DNA of 64,000 nt from Camelus bactrianus (lineage: Eukaryota; Chordata; Mammalia; Artiodactyla; Camelidae), in the NCBI RefSeq assembly GCF_048773025.1, contig NC_133546.1, positions 80,755,747-80,819,746 of the forward strand, written 5' to 3'. Positions 37,853 through 50,300 of this stretch are shown here, piece by piece (position 1 is the stretch's first letter; every line of letters starts with the position of its first letter). The notes below the pieces were generated by a model. The model was not told the DNA's origin. It ran no database searches and saw only the letters and a list, made by a program, of their open reading frames with translations. The translations under genes and the position numbers were made by a program.

Positions 37853-40800
37853 GATAAGTGTGTGTGAAAGCCGTTCTTCACCTAGCTTGTTGGGAACACA
37901 AAGTTTCTTTTCAGTTGCAAACTCCACTCCATACATATATATGGGGAGGTACTAGCTCCAACTCGATTTTACAGTGAAAACTGCAGGAACTTCAAACCGG
38001 CACTAGGAAACAGACTGAGAAACCACAGTATAGTTTCTCCTGCAACCCGTTCCCTTTGTGCTAGATGAACGAACGTCTCCCCACATGCTCAGGTCTGAGA
38101 GATAAGTGTGTGTGAAAGCCGTCCTTCACCTAACTTGTTGGGAACACAGTGTTACTTTTCAGTTGCAAACTCCACTCCATACATATATATGGGGAAGTAC
38201 AAGCTCCAACTCGGTTTTACAGTGAAAACTGCAGGAACTTCAAACCGGCACTAGGAAACAGACTGAGAAACCAGAGTAAAAGTTTCTCCTGCAACCCGTT
38301 TCCTATGTGCTAGATGAACGAACGTCTCTCCACATGCTCATTTCTGAAAGATAAGTGTGTGTGAAAGCCGTCCTTCACCTAGCTTGTTGGGAACACAAAG
38401 TTTCTTTTCAGTTGCAAACTGCACTCCATAAATATATATGGGGAGGTACTAGCTCCAACTCGATTTTACAGTGAAAACTGCAGGAACTTCAAACCGCCAC
38501 TAGGAAACAGACTGAGAAACCACAGTAAAAATTTCTAATGCAACCCGTTCCCTTTTTGCTAGATGAAAGAACGTCTCACCACATGCTCAGTTCTGAGAGA
38601 TAAGTGTGTGTGAAAGCCGAACTTCACCTAGCTTGTTGGGAACACAAAGTTTCTTTTCAGTTGCAAACTGCACTCCATAAATATATATGGGGTGGTACTA
38701 GCTCCAACTCGGTTTTGCAGTGAAAACTGCAGGAACTTCAAACCGCCACTAGGAAACAGACTGAGAAAACAGAGTAAAGTTTCTCCTGCAACCCGTTCCC
38801 TTTGTGCTAGATGAACGAACGTCTCTCAACATGCTCAGTTCTGAGAGATAAGTGTGTGTGAAAGCCGTCCTTCACCTAGCTTGTTGGGAACACAAAGCTT
38901 CTTTTCAGTTGCAAACTCCACTCCATACATATATATGGGGAGGTACTAGCTCCAACTCGGTTTTACAGTGAAAACTGCAGGAACTTCAAACCGGCACAAG
39001 GAAACAGACTGAGAAACCAGAGTAAAAGTTTCTCCTGGATCCCGTTTCCTATGTGCTAGATGAACGAACGTCTCTCCACATGCTCAGTTCTGAGAGATAA
39101 GTGTGTGTGAAAGCCGTTCTTCACCTAGCTTGTTGGGAACACAAAGTTTCTTTTCAGTTGCAAACTGCACTCCATAAATATATATGGGGAGGTACTAGCT
39201 CCAACTCGGTTTTACAGTGAAAACTGCAGGAACTTCAAACCGGCACTAGTAAACAGACTGAGAAACCACAGTAAAAATTTCTAATGCAACCCGTTCTCTT
39301 TGTGCTAGATGAAAGAACGTCTCACCACATGCTCAGTTCTGAGAGATAAGTGTGTGTGAAAGCCGAACTTCACCTAGCTTGTTGGGAACACAAAGTTTCT
39401 TTTCAGTTGCAAACTGCACTCCATACATATATATGGGGTGGTACTAGCTCCAACTCGGTTTTGCAGTGAAAACTGCAGGAAATTCAAACCGCCACTAGGA
39501 AACAGACTGAGAAAACACAGTAAAGTTTCTCCTGCAAACCGTTCCCTTTGTACTAGATGAACGAACGTCTCTCAACATGCTCAGTTCTGAGAGATAAGTG
39601 TGTGTGAAAGCCGTCCTTCACCTTGCTTGTTGGGAACACAAAGTTTCTTTTCAGTTGCAAACTCCACTCCATACATATATATGGGGAGGTACTAGCTCCA
39701 ACTCGGTTTTACAGTGAAAACTGCAGGAACTTCAAACCAGCACTAGGAAACAGACTGAGAAACCAGAGTAAAAGTTTCTCCTGCAACCCGTTTCCTATGT
39801 GCTAGATGAACGAAAGTCTCTCCACATGCTCAGTTCTGAGAGATAAGTGTGTGTGAAAGCCGTCCTTCACCTAGCTTGTTGGGAACACAAAGTTTCTTTT
39901 CAGCTGCAAACTGCACTCCATAAATATATATGGGGTGTTACTAGCTCCAACTCGGTTTTGCAGTGAAAACTGCAGGAACTTCAAACCGCCACTAGGAAAC
40001 AGACTGAGAAAACACAGTATAGGTTCTCCTGCAACCCGTTCCCTTTGTGCTAGATGAACGAACGTCTCTCAACATGCTCAGTTCTGAGAGATAAGTGTGT
40101 GTGAAAGCCGTCCTTCACCTAGCTTGTTGGGAACACAAAATTTCTTTTCAGTTGCAAACTCCACTCCATACATATATATGGGGAGGTACTAGCCCCAACT
40201 CGGTTTTACAGTGAAAACTGCAGGAACTTCAAACCGGCACTAGGAAACAGACTGAGAAACCAGAGTAAAAGTTTCTCCTGCAACCCGTTTCCTATGTGCT
40301 AGATGAACGAACGTCTCACCACATGCTCAGTTCTGAGAGATAAGTGTGTGTGAAAGCCGAACTTCACCTAGCTTGTTGGGAACACAAAGTTTCTTTTCAG
40401 TTGCAAACTGCACTCCATAAATATATATGGGGTGGTACTAGCTCCAACTCGGTTTTGCAGTGAAAACTGCAGGAACTTCAAACCGGCACTAGGAAACAGA
40501 CTGAGAAAACACAGTAAAGTTTCTCCTGCAACCCGTTCCCTTTGTGCTAGATGAACGAACGTCTCTCAACATGCTCAGTTCTGAGAGATAAGTGTGTGTG
40601 AAAGCCGTCCTTCACCTAGCTTGTTGGGAACACAAAGTTTCTTTTCAGTTGCAAACTCCACTCCATACATATATATGGGGAGGTACTAGCTCCAACTCGG
40701 TTTTACAGTGAAAACTGCAGGAACTTCAAACCGGCACAAGGAAACAGACTGAGAAACCAGAGTAAAAGTTTCTCCTGGATCCCGTTTCCTATGTGCTAGA

Positions 40801-42463
40801 TGAACGAACGTCTCTCCACATGCTCAGTTCTGAGAGATAAGTGTGTGTGAAAGCCGTCCTTCACCTAGCTTTTTGGGAACACAAAGTTTCTTTTCAGTTG
40901 CAAACTGCACTCCATAAATATATATGGGGTGGTACTAGCTCCAACTCGGTTTTGCACTGAAAACTGCAGGAACTTCAAACCGCCACTAGGAAACAGACTG
41001 AGAAAACACAGTAAAGATTCTCCTGCAACCCGTTCCGTTTGTGCTAGATGAACGAACGTCTCTCAATATGCACAGTTCTGAGAGATAATTGTGTGTGAAA
41101 GCCGTCCTTCACCTAGCTTGTTGGGAACACAAAGTTTCTTTTCAGTTGCAAACTCCACTCCATACATATATATGGGGAGGTACTAGCTCCAACTCGGTTT
41201 TACAGTGAAAACTGCAGGAACTTCAAACCGGCACTAGTAAACAGACTGAGAAACCAGAGTAAAAGTTTCTCCTGCAACCCGTTTCCTATGTGCTAGATGA
41301 ACGAACGTCTCTCCACATGCTCATTTCTGAAAGATAAGTGTGTGTGAAAGCCGTTCTTCACCTAGCTTGTTGGGAACACAAAGTTTCTTTTCAGTTGCAA
41401 ACTGCACTCCATAAATATATATGGGGAGGTACTAGCTCCAACTCGGTTTTACAGTGAAAACTGCAGGAACTTCAAACCGGCACTAGTAAACAGACTGAGA
41501 AACCACAGTAAAAATTTCTAATGCAACCCGTTCCATTTGTGCTAGATGAAAGAACGTCTCACCACATGCTCAGTTCTGAGAGATAAGTGTGTGTGAAAGC
41601 CGAACTTCACCTAGCTTGTTGGGAACACAAAGTTTCTTTTCAGTTGCAAACTGCACTCCATAAATATATATGGGGTGGTACTAGCTCCAACTCGGTTTTG
41701 CAGTGAAAACTGCAGGAACTTCAAACCGCCACTAGGAAACAGACTGAGAAAACAGAGTAAAGTTTCTCCTGCAACCCGTTCCCTTTGTGCTAGATGAACG
41801 AACGTCTCTCAACATGCTCAGTTCTGAGAGATAAGTGTGTGTGAAAGCCGTCCTTCACCTAGCTTGTTGGGAACACAAAGTTTCTTTTCAGTTGCAAACT
41901 CCACTCCATACATATATATGGGGAGGTACTAGCTCCAACTCGGTTTTACAGTGAAAACTGCAGGAACTTCAAACCGGCACAAGGAAACAGACTGAGAAAC
42001 CAGAGTAAAAGTTTCTCCTGGATCCCGTTTCCTATGTGCTAGATGAACGAACGTCTCTCCACATGCTCAGTTCTGAGAGATAAGTGTGTGTGAAAGCCGT
42101 TCTTCACCTAGCTTGTTGGGAACACAAAGTTTCTTTTCAGTTGCAAACTGCACTCCATAAATATATATGGGGAGGTACTAGCTCCAACTCGGTTTTACAG
42201 TGAAAACTGCAGGAACTTCAAACCGGCACTAGTAAACAGACTGAGAAACCACAGTAAAAATTTCTAATGCAACCCGTTCCCTTTGTGCTAGATGAAAGAA
42301 CGTCTCACCACATGCTCAGTTCTGAGAGATAAGTGTGTGTGAAAGCCGAACTTCACCTAGCTTGTTTGGAACACAAAGTTTCTTTTCAGTTGCAAACTGC
42401 ACTCCATACATATATATGGGGTGGTACTAGCTCCAACTCGGTTTTGCAGTGAAAACTGCAGGA
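36611..42463. repeat. Overlapping secondary duplications at 2,487 and 2,983 bp
   Basis: Seen: about 36,611-37,326 recurs at 39,098-39,813, offset 2,487 bp (10 monomers), sharing 'ccgaacttc', 'ttgtactagatg' and 'caccttgcttg'. About 38,570-39,480 recurs at 41,553-42,463, offset 2,983 bp (12 monomers), sharing 'gaaaacagagtaaag', 'ggcacaagg' and 'cctggatcccg'. The two pairs overlap in the 39.1-39.5 kb segment, so that segment has been copied at least twice by exchanges of different length. Other monomers in 37,880-42,460 are N, F and M types in irregular order. Confidence 0.78.
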
Positions 42464-42889
42464 ACTTCAAACCGGCAATAGGAAACAGACCGAGAAACCA
42501 CAGTAAAAATTTCTACTGCAACCCGTTCACTTTGTGCTAGATGAAAGAACGTCTCACCACATGCTCAGTTTTGAGAGATAAGTGTGTGTGAAAGCCGTTC
42601 TTCACCTAGCTTGTTGGGAACACAAAGTTTCTTTTCAGTTGCAAACTCCACTCCATACATATATATGGGGAGGTACTAGCTCCAACTCGATTTTACAGTG
42701 AAAACTGCAGGAACTTCAAACCGGCACTAGGAAACAGACTGAGAAACCACAGTGTAGTTTCTCCTGCAACCCGTTCCCTTTGTGCTAGATGAACGAACGT
42801 CTCCCCACATGCTCAGGTCTGAGAGATAAGTGTGTGTGAAAGCCGTCCTTCACCTAGCTTGTTGGGAACACAGTGTTTCTTTTCAGTTG

Positions 42890-43870
42890 CAAACTGCACT
42901 CCATAAATATATATGGGGATGTACTAGCTCCAACTCGTTTTTACAGTGAAAACTGCAGGAACTTCAAAACGGCACTAGGAAACAGACTGAGAAACCAGAG
43001 TAAAAGTTTCTCCTGCAACCCGTTTCCTATGTGCTAGATGAACGAACGTCTCTCCACATGCTCATTTCTGAAAAATAAGTGTGTGTGAAAGCCGTCCTTC
43101 ACCTAGCTTGTTGGGAACACAAAGTTTCTTTTCAGCTGCAAACTGCACTCCATAAATATATAGGGGGAGGTACTAGCTCCAACTCGGTTTTGCAGTGAAA
43201 ACTGCAGGAACTTCAAAGCGCCACTAGGAAACAGCCTGAGATACCAGAGTAAAAGTTTCTCCTGCAACCCATTCCCTATTTGCTAGATGAACGAACGTCT
43301 CTCCACATGCTCAGTTCTGAGAGATAAGTGTGTGTGAAAGCCGTCCTTCACCTAGCTTGTTGGGAACACAAAGTTTCTTTTCAGTTGCAAACAGCACTCC
43401 ATAAATATATATGGGGATGTACTAGCTCCAACTCGTTTTTACAGTGAAAACTGCAGGAACTTCAAAACGGCACTAGGAAACAGACTGAGAAACCAGAGTA
43501 AAAGTTTCTCCTGCAACCCGTTTCCTATGTGCTAGATGAACGAACGTCTCTCCACATGCTCATTTCTGAAAAATAAGTGTGTGTGAAAGCCGTCCTTCAC
43601 CTAGCTTGTTGGGAACACAAAGTTTCTTTTCAGCTGCAAACTGCACTCCATAAATATATATGGGTAGGTACTAGCTCCAACTCGGTTTTACAGTGAAAAC
43701 TGCAGGAACTTAAAACCGGCACTAGCAAACATACTGAGAAACCACAGTGAAAATTTCTAATGCAACCCGTTCCTTTGTGCTAGATGAAAGAACGTCTCAC
43801 CACATGCTCAGTTCTGAGAGATAAGTGTGTGTGAAAGCCGACCTTCACCTAGCTTGTTGGGAACACAATG
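42890..43870. repeat. Dimer duplication (498 bp), partial match
   Basis: Seen: 'ggggatgtactagctcc' with 'actcgtttttacag' and 'aaaacggcac' occurs at about 42,916 and 43,414, and 'ctcatttctgaaaaataag' at about 43,060 and 43,558; the offset is 498 bp (2 monomers). 'cagctgcaaactg' is shared as well. The match is lost after about 43,160, where the first copy reads 'tatatagggggagg' and 'ttttgcagtg' and the second 'tatatgggtagg' and 'ttttacagtg'. This is a small exchange at the distal edge of domain B. Confidence 0.75.
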
Positions 43871-44391
43871 TTTCTTTTCAGTTGCAAACTCCACTCCATA
43901 CATATATATGGGGATGTACTAGCTCCAACTCGATTTTACAGTGAAAACTGCAGGAACTTCAAACCGGCAATAGGAAACAGACCGAGAAACCACAGTAAAA
44001 ATTTCTAATGCAACCCGTTCCATTTGTGCTAGATGAAAGAACGTCTCACCACATGCTCAGTTCTGAGAGATAAGTGTGTGTGAAAGCCGTACTTCACCTA
44101 GCTTGTTGGGAACACAAAGTTTCTTTTCAGTTGCAAACTCCACTCCATACATATATATGGGGAGGTACTAGCTCCAACTCGGTTTTACAGTGAAAACTGC
44201 AGGAAATTCAAACCGGCACTAGGAAACAGACTGAGAAACCACAGTAAAAGTTTCTCCTGCAACCCGTTCCCTTTGTGCTAGATGAACGAACGTCTCTACA
44301 CATGCTAATTTCTGAGAGATAATTGTGTGTGAAAGCCGTCCTTCACCTAGCTTGTTGGGAACACAAAGTTTCTTTTCAGTTGCAAACTCCA

Positions 44392-47300
44392 ATCCATACA
44401 TATATATGGGGAGGTACTAGCTCCAACTCGGTTTTACAGTGAAAACTGCAGGAACTTCAAACCGGCACTAGGAAACAGACTGAGAAACCAGAGTAAAAGT
44501 TTCTCCTGCAACCCATTCCCTTTGTGCTAGATGAACAAACGTCTCTCCACATTCTCAGTTCTGAGAGATAAGTGTGTGTGAAAGCCGTCCTTCACCTAGC
44601 TTGTTGGGAACACAAAGTTTCTTGTCAGTTGCAAACTCCACTCCATACATATATATGTGGAGGTACTATCTCCAACTCGGTTTTACAGTGAAAACTGCAG
44701 GAACTTCAAACCGGCACTAGTAAACAGACCGAGAAACCAGAGTAAAAGTTTCTCCTGCAACCCGTTCCCTTTGTGCTAGATGAATGAACTTCTCTCCACA
44801 TGCTCATTTCTGAGAGAAAAGTGTGTGTGAAAGCCGTCCTTCACCTAGCTTGTTTGGAACACAAAGTTTCTTTTCAGTTGCAAACTCCAATCCATACATA
44901 TATATGGGGAGGTACTAGCTCCAACTCGATTTTACAGTGAAAACTGCAGGAACTTCAAACCGGCACTAGGAAACAGACTGAGAAACCACAGTATAGTTTC
45001 TCCTGCAACCCGTTCCCTTTGTGCTAGATGAATGAACGTCTCCCCACATGCTCAGGTCTGAGAGATAAGTGGGTGTGAAAGCCGTCCTTCACCTAGCTTG
45101 TTGGGAACACAAAGTTTCTTTTCACTTGCAAACTCCACTCCATACATATATATGGGGAGGTACTAGCTCCAACTCGGTTTTACAGTGAAAACTGCAGGAA
45201 TTTCAAACCGGCACTAGGAAACAGACTGAGAAACCAGAGTAAAAGTTTGTCCTGCAACCCGTTCCTTTTGTGCTAGATGAACGAACGTCTCTCCACATGC
45301 TCAGTTCTGAGAGATAATTGTGTGTGAAAGCCGTCCTTCGCCTAGCTTGTTGGGAACACAAAGTTTCTTTTCAGTTGCAAACTGCACTCCATAAATATAT
45401 AAGGGGTGGTACTAGCTCCAACTCGGTTTTGCAGTGAAAACTGCAGGAACTTCAAACCTCCACTAGGAAACAGACTGAGAAACCAGAGGAAAAGTTTCTC
45501 CTGCAACCCGTTCCCTTTGTGCTAGATGAACGAACGTCTCTCCACATGCTCAGGTCTGAGAGATAAGTGTTTGTGAAAGCCATACTTCACCTAGCTTGTT
45601 GGGAACACAAAGTTTCTTTTCAGTTGCAAACTCCACTCCATACATATATATGGGGAGGTACTAGCTCCAACTCGGTTTTACAGTGAAAACTGCAGGAACT
45701 TCAAACCGACACTAGGAAACACACTGAGAAACCACAGTAAAGTTTCTCCTGCAACCGTTCCCTTTGTGTTAGATGAACGAACGTCTCTCCACATGCTCAG
45801 TTCTGAGAGATAAGTGGGTGTGAAAGCCGTCCTTCACCTAGCTTGTTGGGAACACAAAGTTTCTTTTCAGTTGCAAACTCCACTCCATACATATATATGG
45901 GGAGGTACTAGCTCCAACTCGGTTTTACAGTGAAAACTGCAGGAACTTCAAACCGGCACTAGGAAACAGACTGAGAAACCAGAGTAAAAGTTTCTCCTGC
46001 AACCCGTTCCCTTTGTGCTAGATGAACGAACGTCTCTCCACAGGCTCATTTCTGAAAGATAAGTGTGTGTGAAAGCCGTACTTCACCTAGCTTGTTGGGA
46101 ACACAAAGTTTCTTTTCAGTTGCAAACTCCACTCCATACATATATATGGGGAGGTACTAGCTCCAACTCGGTTTTACAGTGAAAACTGCAGGAACTTCAA
46201 ACCGGCACTAGTAAACAGACTGAGAAACCACAGTAAAAATTTCTAATGCAACCCGTTCCCTTTGTGCTAGATGAAAGAACGTCTCACCACATGCTCAGTT
46301 CTGAGAGATAAGTGTGTGTGAAAGCCGACCTTCACCTAGCTTGTTGGGAACACAAAGTTTCTTTTCAGTTGCAAACTGCACTCCATAAATATATATGGGA
46401 TGGTACTAGCTCCAACTCGGTTTTGCAGTGAAAACTGCAGGAACTTCAAACCGCCACTAAGAAACAGACTGAGAAATCACAGTAAAGTTTCTCCTGCAAC
46501 CCGTTCCCTTTGTGCTAGATGAACGAACGTCTCTCAACATGCTCAGTTCTGAGAGAAAAGTGAGTGTGAAAGCCGTCCTTCACCTAGCTTGTTGGGAACA
46601 CAAAGTTTCTTTTCATTTGCAAACTCCACTCCATAAATATATATGGGGAGGTACTAGCTCCAACTCGGTTTAACAGTGAAAACTGCAGGAACTTCAAACC
46701 GGCACAAGGAAACAGACTGAGAAACCAGAGTAATAGTTTCTCCTGCAACCCGTTTCCTATGTGCTAGATGAACGAACGTCTCTCCACATGCTCAGTTCTG
46801 AGAGATAAGTGTGTGTGAAAGCCGTCCTTCACCTAGCTTGTTGGGAACACAAAGTTTCTTTTCAGTTGCAATCTGCACTCCATAAATATATATGGGGTGG
46901 TACTAGCTCCAACTCAGTTTTGCAGTTAAAACTGCAGGAAATTCAAACCGCCACTAGGAAACAGACTGAGAAAACACAGTAAAGTTTCTCCTGCAACCCG
47001 TTCCCTTTGTGCTAGATGAACGAACGTCTCTCAACATGCTCAGTTCTGAGAGATAAGTGTGTGTGAAAGCCGTCCTTCACCTAGCTTGTTGGGAACACAA
47101 AGTTTCTTTTCAGTTGCAAACTCCACTCCATACATATATATGGGGAGGTACTAGCTCCAACTCGGTTTTACAGTGAAAACTGCAGGAACTTCAAACCGGC
47201 ACTAGGAAACAGACTGAGAAACCAGAGTAAAAGTTTCTCCTGCAACCCATTCCCTTTGTGCTAGATGAACAAACGTCTCTCCACATTCTCAGTTCTGAGA

Positions 47301-50300
47301 GATAAGTGTGTGTGAAAGCCGTCCTTCACCTAGCTTGTTGGGAACACAAAGTTTCTTTTCAGTTGCAAACTCCACTCCATACATATATATGTGGAGGTAC
47401 TATCTCCAACTCGGTTTTACAGTGAAAACTGCAGGAACTTCAAACCGGCACTAGTAAACAGACCGAGAAACCAGAGTAAAAGTTTCTCCTGCAACCCGTT
47501 CCCTTTGTGCTAGATGAATGAACTTCTCTCCACATGCTCATTTCTGAGAGAAAAGTGTGTGTGAAAGCCGTCCTTCACCTAGCTTGTTGGGAACACAAAG
47601 TTTCTTTTCAGTTGCAAACTCCAATCCATACATATATATGGGGAGGTACTAGCTCCAACTCGATTTTACAGTGAAAACTGCAGGAACTTCAAACCGGCAC
47701 TAGGAAACAGACTGAGAAACCACAGTATAGTTTCTCCTGCAACCCGTTCCCTTTGTGCTAGATGAACGAACGTCTCCCCACATGCTCAGGTCTGAGAGAT
47801 AAGTGGGTGTGAAAGCCGTCCTTCACCTAGCTTGTTGGGAACACAAAGTTTCTTTTCAGTTGCAAACTCCACTCCATACATATATATGGGGAGGTACTAG
47901 CTCCAACTCAGTTTTACAGTGAAATCTGCAGGAATTTCAAACCGGCACTAGGAAACAGACTGAGAAACCAGAGTAAAAGTTTCTCCTGCAACCCGTTCCT
48001 TTTGTGCTAGATGAACGAACGTCTCTCCACATGCTCAGTTCTGAGAGATAATTGTGTGTGAAAGCCGTCCTTCGCCTAGCTTGTTGGGAACACAAAGTTT
48101 CTTTTCAGTTGCAAACTGCACTCCATAAATATATAAGGGGTGGTACTAGCTCCAACTCGGTTTTGCAGTGAAAACTGCAGGAACTTCAAACCTCCACTAG
48201 GAAACAGACTGAGAAACCAGAGGAAAAGTTTCTCCTGCAACCCGTTCCCTTTGTGCTAGATGAACGAACGTCTCTCCACATGCTCAGGTCTGAGAGATAA
48301 GTGTTTGTGAAAGCCGTACTTCACCTAGCTTGTTGGGAACACAAAGTTTCTTTTCAGTTGCAAACTCCACTCCATACATATATATGGGGAGGTACTAGCT
48401 CCAACTCGGTTTTACAGTGAAAACTGCAGGAACTTCAAACCGACACTAGGAAACACACTGAGAAACCACAGTAAAGTTTCTCCTGCAACCGTTCCCTTTG
48501 TGTTAGATGAACGAACGTCTCTCCACATGCTCAGTTCTGAGAGATAAGTGGGTGTGAAAGCCGTCCTTCACCTAGCTTGGTGGGAACACAAAGTTTCTTT
48601 TCAGTTGCAAACTCCACTCCATACATATATATGGGGAGGTACTAGCTCCAACTCGGTTTTACAGTGAAAACTGCAGGAACTTCAAACCGGCACTAGGAAA
48701 CAGACTGAGAAACCAGAGTAAAAGTTTCTCCTGCAACCCGTTCCCTTTGTGCTAGATGAACGAACGTCTCTCCACAGGCTCATTTCTGAAAGATAAGTGT
48801 GTGTGAAAGCCGTACTTCACCTAGCTTGTTGGGAACACAAAGTTTCTTTTCAGTTGCAAACTCCACTCCATACATATATATGGGGAGGTACTAGCTCCAA
48901 CTCGGTTTTACAGTGAAAACTGCAGGAACTTCAAACCGGCACTAGTAAACAGACTGAGAAACCACAGTAAAAATTTCTAATGCAACCCGTTCCCTTTGTG
49001 CTAGATGAAAGAACGTCTCACCACATGCTCAGTTCTGAGAGATAAGTGTGTGTGAAAGCCGACCTTCACCTAGCTTGTTGGGAACACAAAGTTTCTTTTC
49101 AGTTGCAAACTGCACTCCATAAATATATATGGGATGGTACTAGCTCCAACTCGGTTTTGCAGTGAAAACTGCAGGAACTTCAAACCGCCACTAAGAAACA
49201 GACTGAGAAAACACAGTAAAGTTTCTCCTGCAACCCGTTCCCTTTGTGCTAGATGAACGAACGTCTCTCAACATGCTCAGTTCTGAGAGATAAGTGTGTG
49301 TGAAAGCCGTCCTTCACCTAGCTTGTTGGGAACACAAAGTTTCTTTTCATTTGCAAACTCCACTCCATAAATATATATGGGGAGGTACTAGCTCCAACTC
49401 GGTTTAACAGTGAAAACTGCTGGAACTTCAAACCGGCACAAGGAAACAGACTGAGAAACCAGAGTAAAAGTTTCTCCTGCAACCCGTTTCCTATGTGCTA
49501 GATGAACGAACGTCTCTCCACATGCTCAGTTCTGAGAGATAAGTGTGTGTGAAAGCCGTCCTTCACCTAGCTTGTTGGGAACACAAAGTTTCTTTTCAGT
49601 TGCAATCTGCACTCCATAAATATATATGGGGTGGTACTAGCTCCAACTCAGTTTTGCAGTTAAAACTGCAGGAAATTCAAACCGCCACTAGGAAACAGAC
49701 TGAGAAAACACAGTAAAGTTTCTCCTGCAACCCGTTCCCTTTGTGCTAGATGAACGAACGTCTCTCAACATGCTCAGTTCTGAGAGATAAGTGTGTGTGA
49801 AAGCCGTCCTTCACCTAGCTTGTTGGGAACACAAAGTTTCTTTTCAGTTGCAAACTCCACTCCATACATATATATGGGGAGGTACTAGCTCCAACTCGGT
49901 TTTACAGTGAAAAATGTAGGAACTTCAAACCGGCACTAGGAAACAGACTGAGAAACCAGAGTAAAAGTTTCTCCTGCAACCCGTTTCCTATGTGCTAGAT
50001 GAACGAACGTCTCTCCACATGCTCATTTCTGAAAGATAAGTGTGTGTGAAAGCCGTCCTTCACCTAGCTTGTTGGGAACACAAAGTTTCTTTTCAGTTGC
50101 AAACTGCACTCCATAAATATATATGGGGAGGTACTAGCTCCAACTCGGTTTTACAGTGAAAACTGCAGGAACTTCAAACCGGCACTAGTAAACAGACTGA
50201 GAAACCACAGTAAAAATTTCTAATGCAACCCGTTCTCTTTGTGCTAGATGAAAGAACGTCTCACCACATGCTCAGTTCTGAGAGATAAGTGTGTGTGAAA

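Larger units (their letters stand above)
24500..44391. repeat. Array domain B: ordered N-F-M monomer types
   Basis: Seen: three types alternate. N has 'tctctcaacatg' with 'ccatacatatatatgg'. F has 'cgtttcctatgtg', usually 'ctcatttctgaaag', and 'gcactccataaata'. M has 'tttctaatgc', 'gatgaaagaacg', 'tctcaccacatg', 'ggggtggtac', 'ttttgcagtg', 'aaccgccac' and 'gaaaacacag', the last features often sitting just after the M start. The order N-F-N-F-M recurs with a 1,243 bp period in the centre of the domain. From about 37,880 to 44,391 the same types continue in a less regular order, with further duplications at 2,487, 2,983 and 498 bp. Confidence 0.88.
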